Shown here: positions 56,456 to 64,000 of the stretch, in pieces
How the letters are laid out: every line of letters begins with the position of its first letter
Position numbering within the stretch: position 1 is the first letter of the stretch
NCBI RefSeq assembly: GCF_025151535.1
Contig: NZ_CP102288.1
Span: forward strand, 811,501 to 875,500
DNA: 64,000 nucleotides
Source of the DNA: Segatella copri DSM 18205
GTDB taxonomy: Bacteria > Bacteroidota > Bacteroidia > Bacteroidales > Bacteroidaceae
Direction of reading: 5' to 3'
Translations under genes and position numbers: made by a program
Notes under the pieces: generated by a model
What the model was told of the DNA's origin: nothing
Seen by the model: the letters and a program-made list of their open reading frames with translations, nothing else
The model's database searches: none

Positions 56456-56534
56456 TGTTCTTATTAATTGTTGTCGATTTTTAGTATAATACGTTTGTGG
56501 AGGTAGAATCCCCACAAACGTATTTATCTTTTAT

Positions 56535-58127
56535 TTACTTTTTGTTCTCAATTGCTGCCTTTTCGATAGCAAGACCAGCCTTGTAGGTTTCAATATATTT
56601 ATCAAAACCGGCTACATCTTCGGCAGTAGGTGCAATCTCTACACCAGTATTGCCTGCAAATACCTTCTTGTCGAGATAATCTGCCAGGCTCAACTTCTCT
56701 TCGTTGTTAACGAGATAACCTGCGAGCAGGGCGATACCCCATGCACCACCTTCGCCTGCTGTCTCCATGACAGAGATAGGGGAGTTAATGGCTGCAGCGA
56801 GGATGCGCTGACCTACACCCTTGGTCTTGAACAAACCGCCATGACCTGTGATGCGATCTACCTGTACCTTCTCGTCCTTGAACAATACATCGTTACCAAT
56901 CTTCAATACAGCTACTGAAGCATAGAGGTTGGCACGCATGAAGTTGGCAAGGTTGAAGTGGTCGTTGGCAGAACGTACGAACATAGGGCGACCTTCTGCA
57001 AGACCTGTTACAGGCTCACCAGAGATATAGTTGTAAGCAATCAATCCTCCGCAATCAGCATCGCCTTCAAGAGCGTGGTTGTAGAGCTTGCCGAATACCT
57101 CGTTCATATCTACTGGAACACCGAGCAACTCCTGATATTGCTTGAACAAACCTACCCATGCATTGAGGTCGGAAGTACAGTTGTTACAGTGAACCATTGC
57201 TACAGGGCTGCCGTCTGGAGTAGTCACCATATCAATGACTTCGTAAGGTTGGCTCAAGGCTTTCTCCAATACAATCATAGAGAAAGAAGATGTACCTGCA
57301 CTGACGTTACCTGTACGCTGACGTACAGCGTTGGTAGCTACCATACCAGTACCTGCATCACCTTCTGGAGGACAGAGTGGGGTGCCTGCCTGGAGTGCGC
57401 CTGATGGGTCGAGCTTCTTTGCACCTTCCTCGGTCAATACGCCAGCATCTTCGCCTGCGTTCAGTACCTCTGGGAGAATGTCGAGAATCTTCCAGCCCAG
57501 GTTCTTAGGCTCGATGAGCTTATCGAACTTAGCTACCATCTCTGCATCGTAGTTGTTGGTGTTAGAGTCGATAGGGAGCATACCTGATGCATCGCCTACG
57601 CCCAAAACCTTCTTGCCTGTGAGCTGCCAGTGGATATAACCGGCGAGAGTGGTAAGGAAGTCAATCTTGTTGATGTGGTCCTCACCATTCAGGATAGCCT
57701 GATATACGTGAGAGATACTCCAACGCAATGGGATGTTGAAGTGGAAGAGCTCTGAAAGTTCAGCTGCGGCCTTGGCTGTATTGGTGTTACGCCATGTGCG
57801 GAAAGGAACGAGAATGTTCTCATCCTTACCGAAAGCCATGTAGCCGTGCATCATCGCAGAAATACCGATGGCAGCCAACTGCTTGATTTCGCAGTCGTAC
57901 TCAGCCTTCACGTTCTTGCGGAGGTCGGCATAACAATCCTGCAAACCTTTCCAGATTGTGTCGATGCTGTAAGTCCAGAGACCATCAACCAACTGGTTTT
58001 CCCACTCAAAGCTACCCTGTGCGATAGGGTTGTTGTCGGTGTCGATCAAGACAGCCTTGATTCTGGTAGAGCCAAACTCGATACCGAGAATGGCCTTACC
58101 TGATTCTATAATAGTTTTTGCGCTCAT
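56535..58127 (-). CDS. araB: Ribulokinase
   Basis: 530 residues from [11 protein letters not shown] at 58127; the frame extends 14 codons upstream without sense. A FGGY-family kinase: [16 protein letters not shown] opens the ATPase fold, [14 protein letters not shown] and [10 protein letters not shown] are substrate-site segments, and [19 protein letters not shown] is the C-terminal ATP site. It phosphorylates L-ribulose after the isomerase step. A short repeated TTCTTCACTCTTC sequence occupies the spacer to araA. Confidence 0.9.
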   Translation of the reverse strand: MSAKTIIESGKAILGIEFGSTRIKAVLIDTDNNPIAQGSFEWENQLVDGLWTYSIDTIWKGLQDCYADLRKNVKAEYDCEIKQLAAIGISAMMHGYMAFGKDENILVPFRTWRNTNTAKAAAELSELFHFNIPLRWSISHVYQAILNGEDHINKIDFLTTLAGYIHWQLTGKKVLGVGDASGMLPIDSNTNNYDAEMVAKFDKLIEPKNLGWKILDILPEVLNAGEDAGVLTEEGAKKLDPSGALQAGTPLCPPEGDAGTGMVATNAVRQRTGNVSAGTSSFSMIVLEKALSQPYEVIDMVTTPDGSPVAMVHCNNCTSDLNAWVGLFKQYQELLGVPVDMNEVFGKLYNHALEGDADCGGLIAYNYISGEPVTGLAEGRPMFVRSANDHFNLANFMRANLYASVAVLKIGNDVLFKDEKVQVDRITGHGGLFKTKGVGQRILAAAINSPISVMETAGEGGAWGIALLAGYLVNNEEKLSLADYLDKKVFAGNTGVEIAPTAEDVAGFDKYIETYKAGLAIEKAAIENKK

Positions 58128-58208
58128 TATTGATTCTTTCTTTAATGTAAGGAACAAAGAGAAAAGCAATGGAATTCTTCACTCTTCGTTCTTCACTCTT
58201 CACTTAAA

Positions 58209-59750
58209 TTATCTCAACGCCTTGTTGAGCATGTAGTAAATCTCGTTGTTGCGGAGCTGCTGCTTGAAGCTGCTGATAGTTGTGTTCTTGTCGATGTTGA
58301 CGAACTCAATACCGAGAATCTCGCAGAAGTCTTCCCAGTACTCAGCAGTGATATCGTAAGAGAATGCACTGTGGTGAGTACCACCAGCGAGGATCCAAGC
58401 ACCTGCACCAATCTCGAAGGTTGGCTGTGGAACCCAGAGAGCTGAAGCTACAGGGAGCTTAGGCATTGCCTTTGGCTCGATGCACTCTACCTCACTTGCG
58501 ATGAGACGGAAACGGTTGCCGAGGTCAACTACAGTTGCCTTAACACCCTTACCTGTCTTAGATGTGAATACCAAACGGGCTGTCTGCTCCTTGCGGATAC
58601 CGATGCCGAGGAAGTGTACTTCGAGTGTTGGCTTGTTGACTGCGATGAGAGGGCAGACCTCAAGCATGTGGCTCTGGAGGCTAGATGTGCGGTCGGCAGC
58701 GAAGTTGAGGGTATAGTCCTCAAGGAATGAGCAGCCCTTTGTCAAGCCCTGGTTCATTATCCAGAGTGAGCGATAGAGACACGCTGTCTTCCAGTCACCT
58801 TCGGCACCGAAGCCGATACCTTCAGCCATCAGGCGTTGTGAAGCAAGACCAGGAATCTGGTCGAAGCCGATGAAGTTAGGATCGGTGATGTCTGCCTCAC
58901 CAAGGTCGTCGAAGTTGGTAGTGAAGGCTGTTGCACCTTCCTCCTTGAGCACGCGACGAAGAGCGATCTCTGCCTTTGCGGCATGGAGCACTTTCTCCCA
59001 ATAAACCTCTTCGCCTGACTCGTCGATCTTGATTATATATTCCTTCTTGTATTGCTCAATGAGAGCCAGTGCCTCTTCGTCAGAAACCTGCTTCCAATAT
59101 TCCATGAGGTTAGAAACTGGATAGTAGTCAACATGATAGCCGAGACGCTGTTCGAACTCAACGCGGTCACCATCTGTTACAGCAACATTGTTCATGTTCA
59201 TACCGAACATGAGGCAACGTACATTGTGTGCATCAGCAACGGCTGCAGCAACACGTGCCCAGATAGCAATCTTCTTCTGAGCCTCAGCGCTCTTCCAGTG
59301 TCCAACTACTACCTTGCGAGGAATGCGCATGCGAGAGCAGATGTGACCGAACTCAATATCACCGTGAGCTGACTGGTTGAGGTTCATGAAGTCCATGTCG
59401 ATAGTGTCCCATGGCAACTCTGCGTTGTACTGGGTGTGGAAGTGGAGGAGAGGCTTCTCGAGAGCCTGCAAGCCCTTGATCCACATCTTAGCTGGAGAGA
59501 AGGTGTGCATCCATGTGATGATACCTACGCACTTCTTATCGTTGTTGGCAGCCTTCATGACGGCCTCTACTTCTGCAGAAGAGTTAGCTGTGCCCTTGTA
59601 AACTACCTTGATTGGGATGATGCCACTGTTGTTCAGACCATCTACCATGTCCTTTGAGTGACCATCAACTATCTTAACTGTTTCGCCTCCGTAAAGAAGC
59701 TGTGCACCAGTTACAAACCATACCTCTAAATTTTCAAATGCTTTAATCAT
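58209..59750 (-). CDS. araA: L-arabinose isomerase
   Basis: 513 residues, full length for the family. It converts L-arabinose to L-ribulose using Mn. The N-terminal ENLEVWFVTGAQLLYGGE, ITWMHTFSPAKMWIKGL near 81, AEGIGFGAEGDWKTA near 309 (metal-ligand Glu) and AGGTHHSAFSYD near 455 (metal His) are all family hallmarks. It lies between araB and araD in one leftward run. Confidence 0.95.
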   Translation of the reverse strand: MIKAFENLEVWFVTGAQLLYGGETVKIVDGHSKDMVDGLNNSGIIPIKVVYKGTANSSAEVEAVMKAANNDKKCVGIITWMHTFSPAKMWIKGLQALEKPLLHFHTQYNAELPWDTIDMDFMNLNQSAHGDIEFGHICSRMRIPRKVVVGHWKSAEAQKKIAIWARVAAAVADAHNVRCLMFGMNMNNVAVTDGDRVEFEQRLGYHVDYYPVSNLMEYWKQVSDEEALALIEQYKKEYIIKIDESGEEVYWEKVLHAAKAEIALRRVLKEEGATAFTTNFDDLGEADITDPNFIGFDQIPGLASQRLMAEGIGFGAEGDWKTACLYRSLWIMNQGLTKGCSFLEDYTLNFAADRTSSLQSHMLEVCPLIAVNKPTLEVHFLGIGIRKEQTARLVFTSKTGKGVKATVVDLGNRFRLIASEVECIEPKAMPKLPVASALWVPQPTFEIGAGAWILAGGTHHSAFSYDITAEYWEDFCEILGIEFVNIDKNTTISSFKQQLRNNEIYYMLNKALR

Positions 59751-59816
59751 GATTGTTTGTTGTATTAATTGTTATTGTTAATGTTATCTAATATCTTTAT
59801 TTGAAACACCCTTTAA

Positions 59817-60515
59817 TTAGTGCTTTTTTTGTCCATAGTAAGCGTTAGGACCGTGCTTGCGGTTGAAGTGCTTCTCTACGAGCAATGGGTTCATGGTGGT
59901 GTTTGGATTCACAGAGAATGAGATGAAAGCCATCTTGGCCACCTGTTCAGCTACTACTGCGTGATAAACAGCCTGGTCAGCATCCTTACCCCATGTAAAA
60001 GGACCATGGTTCTTAACCAATACGCCAGGAGTATGAACTGGGTTGATGTTATCTTTCTTGAAACGGTCAACGATGACAACACCTGTGTTGTGCTCATATT
60101 CTGCCATCATATCCTCTGTCATCGCATCAGTGCAAGGGATGCAATCGTGGAAGTAATCAGCATGAGTTGTACCAATATTAGGGATGTCCAAGCCAGCCTG
60201 TGCCCAAGCGGTAGCATAAGTAGAGTGAGTATGAACTACGCCACCCAACTCTGGGAATGCGCGGTAGAGAACCAAGTGGGTTGGTGTATCAGATGATGGA
60301 TTCAGATCGCCTTCTACTACCTTACCTGTTTCCAAGTCTACTACTACCATATCGCTAGCCTTCATGGTGTCATAATCGACGCCTGATGGTTTGATGACAA
60401 CCAGACCTTTCTCGCGGTCGATGCCACTCACGTTACCCCATGTAAAGAGCACGAGGTTGTGCTTAACGAGATCAAGGTTTGCCTTGAACACTTTTTCTTT
60501 TAATTCTTCTAACAT
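59817..60515 (-). CDS. araD: L-ribulose-5-phosphate 4-epimerase
   Basis: 232 residues, standard AraD length. It converts L-ribulose-5-phosphate to D-xylulose-5-phosphate. The class II aldolase fold is visible: [22 protein letters not shown] near 24-45, [16 protein letters not shown] near 73, the zinc histidines of [14 protein letters not shown] near 93-106, and [14 protein letters not shown] near 168. It sits between araA and the regulator gene. Confidence 0.96.
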   Translation of the reverse strand: MLEELKEKVFKANLDLVKHNLVLFTWGNVSGIDREKGLVVIKPSGVDYDTMKASDMVVVDLETGKVVEGDLNPSSDTPTHLVLYRAFPELGGVVHTHSTYATAWAQAGLDIPNIGTTHADYFHDCIPCTDAMTEDMMAEYEHNTGVVIVDRFKKDNINPVHTPGVLVKNHGPFTWGKDADQAVYHAVVAEQVAKMAFISFSVNPNTTMNPLLVEKHFNRKHGPNAYYGQKKH

Positions 60516-60542
60516 AGTTTTTTTTGTTTTAAGTTGTTTATT

Positions 60543-61286
60543 CTATTTCAAATTGAACGATGGGTCTTCCTCGTATGCTTTCTTGTTGAAGCGGTAGAGG
60601 GCGGCGCCTCGTTTCGAGTTGACTTTATCGATGAGTTCTGTTTTCTCGATGAAGTCGATATCCTTCACGCGTTTGCGGAAGTTGCGCTTATCAATCTCTT
60701 CGCCTATTACTGCCTCGAATACATGCTGAAGCTGTGTCAGCGTAAAGAGGTCTGGGAGGAGTTTGAAGCTTAATGGCTCATGATTGATGCGGCGGCGTAT
60801 CTGTGCGATAGCGTTGCGGATCATGAGTTTGTGGTCTGAGTAAAGTTCTGGAAGTTCGTTCAGACTAACCCATTCCAATCCGTGTTCTACACGGAGGCTG
60901 TCATCATAGTCTTTCACATTGATGAGAGTGCAATAGGCGATAGAGATAACTCGCTCACCTGGGTCACGGTCGATGCGGCCGAAAGCTCCTACTTGTCTTA
61001 TATAGAGGTTTTTCATTCCAGTAAGTTCCAGGATGACTCTGTTGGCAGCATCTTCGAGATTTTCTGTTGCGCCAACGAAACCACCATAGAGTGACCATTC
61101 GCCTCTTCCCGGGTCCATCTTGCGTTTGCCTATCAGTACCTGGAGGTTACTACCGTCGAAACCGAAAATGATACAATCGACGGATACTAATACTTTGGAG
61201 TATTCATTATAAAACTGGGTCATGGTCTTACTGCTGTTTTGATGTAATGATTCAATGTATGTTGTGTTCTTTTGCTTGCTCTTCAT
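60543..61286 (-). CDS. araR: Nudix-domain transcriptional regulator of arabinose genes (AraR-type)
   Basis: 247 residues. The N-terminal Nudix-like domain (about 25-150) has a degenerate Nudix box, GGFVGATENLEDAANRVILE, lacking the REx2EE glutamates, which indicates ligand sensing rather than hydrolysis. The C-terminal winged-helix domain (about 165-230: LLPDLFTLTQLQHVFEAVIG then RNFRKRVKD) binds DNA. This matches the Nudix-related AraR regulator described in Bacteroides thetaiotaomicron. It lies between the symporter and araD, so it likely regulates its own cluster. An alternative start is Met22 (MTQFYNEYSK). Confidence 0.85.
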   Translation of the reverse strand: MKSKQKNTTYIESLHQNSSKTMTQFYNEYSKVLVSVDCIIFGFDGSNLQVLIGKRKMDPGRGEWSLYGGFVGATENLEDAANRVILELTGMKNLYIRQVGAFGRIDRDPGERVISIAYCTLINVKDYDDSLRVEHGLEWVSLNELPELYSDHKLMIRNAIAQIRRRINHEPLSFKLLPDLFTLTQLQHVFEAVIGEEIDKRNFRKRVKDIDFIEKTELIDKVNSKRGAALYRFNKKAYEEDPSFNLK

Positions 61287-61310
61287 AGAGCAGCTTCGAG
61301 AGGAAAATCA

Positions 61311-61406
61311 AGGAGTAAGAAGGAGAAGAAAGAATCACGGATTTTTCAACAGAAACAGTTTTGTCTGATCTTTGAGAAAATTCCAGACTCCTCACTTCTT
61401 ACTCCT
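61311..61406. repeat. Inverted repeat between araR and the symporter gene
   Basis: AGGAGTAAGAAG (61311-61322) and CTTCTTACTCCT (61395-61406) are perfectly complementary 12-mers 72 bp apart. They fill the otherwise non-coding gap and could form a hairpin on either strand. Confidence 0.7.
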
Positions 61407-61421
61407 GACGTGAATAATATT

Positions 61422-63146
61422 TTACCAGAAGTATGCGTAGAATGCTGCGCAGAGGCCGATTACTACGAGGGTACCGATAATATCGAAGGCACTCCAACTC
61501 TCACGGATAGACTTCTTGAAGTCTGATGTGAAGGTGATTGCCTCTACCTGCTCCTTGCTTGGAGCTGGTGTGAAGCAGCTTACTACTACCATGAAGATGA
61601 TGAGGAATACGAGCAACCAGCACTCGAATACGAGCCAGTTGGTCTGCCAGAACCATGCGGTGTAATCCCAGAATGCACCATCCATTGTAGCCTTACCTGT
61701 ATCAGTGATGACGTTGGTAACGAGGCGGAGCATACCGATGAGGAAACCGGTGATCATAGTGTACTCACCTGCCTTTGGAGTAATCTTCTTGAAGAAGATA
61801 CCCATTGCAAATACGGCTACCATGGCTGGTGCCAGAAGTGACTGGATACCCTGGAGATAGTTGTACAAAGTATCCATCTTCATCATGATTGGCAACCATG
61901 CGAAACCGAGAACTACAACTACAACGGTAGCGATACGGCCAACGAGTACGTAGTGAGCCTCAGACATGCCCTTCTTCAATGGCTTGTAGAAGTCCTCGGT
62001 GAAGAGGGTAGCACAGCTATTGAAGAATGCTGCCAATGAAGCAACGAGTGCGCAGATGAAACCGATGGTTACAATACCCTTGATACCTGCAGGAAGAACG
62101 GTCTTTACCATGATGGCGAAGGCTGCATCAGTCTCGTTCATCTGGATAGCACCCTTCTGAGCCAAGGCTGCTGCAATCATACCTGGGATGAGGAACATGA
62201 AGCAAGGGAGTACCTTGAAGAAACCGGCTGCGATAGTACCGCGGCGGGCACGCTTCATAACCTCTACGTTGCTCTCGCCAGGAACCTGACCGAGTACACG
62301 CTGAACGATGTGCTGGTCAGTACACCAGTACCAGAAACCGATGATGGTTGCACCGATGAATACTACGAAACCAGGATAATCCTGATACATAGAGTCACCT
62401 GCCTCCCAGTGGAACATGTGGGTTGTACCATAACCATTGTTCAGCTTGCCGCAGTAATCCATCATGTCGGCCCAACCGGCAGAGATGCTGCCACCGCCGA
62501 GGGTAGAGAGACCGAGGAAGAGTACGAGGAAAGAACCGATGACGAGGATAGGAGTCTGGATGGTTGACAATGTCATCACACCCTTCATACCACCGAATAC
62601 GGTGAAGATGGTAGTGAGGATAATCAAGCCGATGGCACCAACCCAGAAGTTCAAGCCCCAAAGATATTCAAAGAAGATACCACCTGTAAGGGCTGTAACA
62701 CTCACCTTAGTAAGGATGTAAGCTACGAGGGTGATGATAGAGAGCCATGAACCTGTGCGCTGGGTATAGCGGAACTTCAGGAAGTCTGGCATGGTGATGA
62801 TTTTACCCATCTTGTTGATGAGCAACTGGTAGAAAGGTACGAACAGCCAACCCAAGATGAGGATCATCCAGCCCTGCATCTCCCAGTGTGCCATACCGAC
62901 ACCACTCTTGGCACCTGTACCAGCCAAACCAACGAGGTGCTCTGAACCAATGTTGGCTGCAAAAATAGCCATACCGATTACATACCATGGCTCACCCTTA
63001 CCGAAGAGGTAGGCAGAAGAGTCTTCACCTTTCTGAGCCTTTCTGTCTTTCATGATTGCGTGCCAGACAGCCCAAATTACGCCGATAACACCAATGGCGA
63101 GTATAGCCCAATCAAGCCATACGAATTCTGTTGAATTCCAATTCAT
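61422..63146 (-). CDS. Sodium:solute symporter (SSS family), probable arabinose transporter
   Basis: 574 residues with about fourteen membrane segments. FAANIGSEHLVGLAGTGAKSGVGMAHWE near 58-85 is the first core repeat of the family, and GFWYWCTDQHIVQRVLG and CALVASLAAFFNSCATLFTEDFYKP are further SSS hallmarks including sodium-site serines. Sodium-driven import of a sugar is the family role; arabinose is inferred from the neighbours, as in the Bacteroides arabinose locus. It lies upstream of araR in the leftward order. Confidence 0.88.
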   Translation of the reverse strand: MNWNSTEFVWLDWAILAIGVIGVIWAVWHAIMKDRKAQKGEDSSAYLFGKGEPWYVIGMAIFAANIGSEHLVGLAGTGAKSGVGMAHWEMQGWMILILGWLFVPFYQLLINKMGKIITMPDFLKFRYTQRTGSWLSIITLVAYILTKVSVTALTGGIFFEYLWGLNFWVGAIGLIILTTIFTVFGGMKGVMTLSTIQTPILVIGSFLVLFLGLSTLGGGSISAGWADMMDYCGKLNNGYGTTHMFHWEAGDSMYQDYPGFVVFIGATIIGFWYWCTDQHIVQRVLGQVPGESNVEVMKRARRGTIAAGFFKVLPCFMFLIPGMIAAALAQKGAIQMNETDAAFAIMVKTVLPAGIKGIVTIGFICALVASLAAFFNSCATLFTEDFYKPLKKGMSEAHYVLVGRIATVVVVVLGFAWLPIMMKMDTLYNYLQGIQSLLAPAMVAVFAMGIFFKKITPKAGEYTMITGFLIGMLRLVTNVITDTGKATMDGAFWDYTAWFWQTNWLVFECWLLVFLIIFMVVVSCFTPAPSKEQVEAITFTSDFKKSIRESWSAFDIIGTLVVIGLCAAFYAYFW

Positions 63147-63329
63147 AATTACTATAAGATTGTTTGTTTATTATTATTTGTTTATTCTTTTCTTTTATTG
63201 GATGCTTATTATGTTAGTTTCTTATCCAGCACATTTCGTTTTTTTGTTATTGCGAAAACTTCTTGTTGGATGTTAGCTGTTCCAGCGGACTTTATCCGCC
63301 GGTTCGCTAACTTTTAAACTAACTTACGC

Positions 63330-64000
63330 TTACTTTTTAACGCTGAATTTGTAAGCGAGGTGAGAATAGTATTTCTCTCCTGGCTTCAATGTGGCATCTG
63401 TCCAATCCTTTACACCCTGAGCAATCTTGGTTGGAGAATCAGGATATTTCTGGCTCTCGAAGCAAACGCTTACGTGTTTAGGATACTTGATGCCATGCTT
63501 GCAGGCAATACCTGTGCCTTGGAAGTTACCGGTGTAAACCTGAATGCCTGGCTCGTTGGTAAATACTTCAAGAAGGATACCGCTCTTTGGTGAGTAGAGG
63601 CTTGCGCAAACTGTTTTGTCATCGCCCTTACCGTTCTTATATGTGTTCAAACACCAGTTGTGGTCGTAACCTGTGGCATTCTTAATCTGGTCAAAGTTAT
63701 AGTCTACCTTCTTGCCGATTTCTGCAGGTTTACGGAAATCCATAGGGGTTCCCTCGACACTCTTGATTTCACCTGTTGGGATGTAAAGTGAATCTGCAGG
63801 AGTGAACTTATCTGCATTGATGTACATTACCTGATCGAAACCTTCCTTAGATGGATCGCCATTCAAGTTGAAGTAACTGTGGTTGGTCATATTGACAACG
63901 GTCTCTTTGTCTGTTGTAGCGCCAAACTCGATGTCGAGTGTGTTGTCACTCTTGACCGTATATTTAGCTGTTGCTGTTACGTTGCCAGGGAAACCATTCT
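63330..64000 (-). CDS. galM: Aldose 1-epimerase, C-terminal part (runs off window)
   Basis: About 223 residues of the C-terminal part are visible; the frame is open to position 64000 and the N-terminus lies outside. VVNMTNHSYFNLNGDPSKEG contains the substrate-binding His of the family, TGYDHNWCLNTYKNGKGDD the YDHN site, and EVFTNEPGIQVYTGNF the region with the catalytic Glu. The enzyme interconverts sugar anomers; in this cluster, arabinose before or after uptake. The preceding 183 bp to the symporter hold only small palindromes (GCGGA/TCCGC near 63285). Confidence 0.93.
   Translation of the reverse strand, partial: NGFPGNVTATAKYTVKSDNTLDIEFGATTDKETVVNMTNHSYFNLNGDPSKEGFDQVMYINADKFTPADSLYIPTGEIKSVEGTPMDFRKPAEIGKKVDYNFDQIKNATGYDHNWCLNTYKNGKGDDKTVCASLYSPKSGILLEVFTNEPGIQVYTGNFQGTGIACKHGIKYPKHVSVCFESQKYPDSPTKIAQGVKDWTDATLKPGEKYYSHLAYKFSVKK

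Overview
The window looks like chromosomal DNA of a gut or oral Bacteroidota species, most likely Prevotella/Segatella. The reasons are promoters of the Bacteroidota type (TTTG, about 20 bp, TAnnTTTG), the rpiB-tkt-GH51-araBAD-Nudix regulator-symporter-galM order known from Bacteroides, a Nudix-type arabinose regulator, and AAA-ATPase/PD-(D/E)XK genes typical of this group. The genus is inferred from gene content and protein style, not from a search.

Layout. 1-8 kb: start of ftsK (leftward), then a rightward run with a 3'-5' exonuclease, an RlmI-type rRNA methyltransferase, an orphan solute-binding lipoprotein, a large uncharacterised protein and dnaB. 8-15 kb: a leucine/branched-chain operon (leuA, leuC, leuD, a citramalate-synthase-like paralogue, leuB). 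In front of it is a complete peptide-leader attenuator: promoter, 28-codon leader rich in Leu/Ile/Val, antiterminator pairing and terminator. 15-18.6 kb: TPR protein, metallophosphoesterase lipoprotein, secreted protein and a sugar aminotransferase. 18.6-19.6 kb: non-coding DNA with a terminator, a promoter/palindrome, nested inverted repeats and a 22-bp tandem array.

19.6-36.8 kb: a polysaccharide (capsule/EPS) locus read leftward: Wza-type exporter, Wzx flippase, Wzz, a rare-looking Wzz-Wzy fusion, three glycosyltransferases, a HAD phosphatase plus UbiA-like membrane protein pair, and two different initiating sugar-phosphate transferases. Two AAA-ATPase/PD-(D/E)XK genes interrupt it. One is bracketed by an exact-length 60-bp duplication of the last codons of the wza gene and carries an out-of-frame tail made from that duplication. 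A neighbouring ATPase gene is degenerate.

36.9-44.1 kb: tRNA-Gly(CCC), tRNA-Thr(CGT), clpC, gyrA and a secreted TPR protein. 44.1-45.0 kb: arrays of roughly 22-bp repeats, some perfectly palindromic. 45.0-52.0 kb: accessory island with a RelE-type toxin-antitoxin pair, a small HTH regulator, two complete m5C methyltransferases and a 1066-residue nuclease-methyltransferase fusion. 52.1-64 kb: the arabinose utilisation cluster (rpiB, tkt, GH51, araB, araA, araD, araR, symporter, partial galM), all leftward.

The best candidates for new biology are the Wzz-Wzy fusion, the AAA gene inserted with target duplication, the branched-chain peptide-leader attenuator, the family of 21-23-bp intergenic arrays with unrelated units, and the two-m5C-methyltransferase plus helicase-less nuclease-methyltransferase module.
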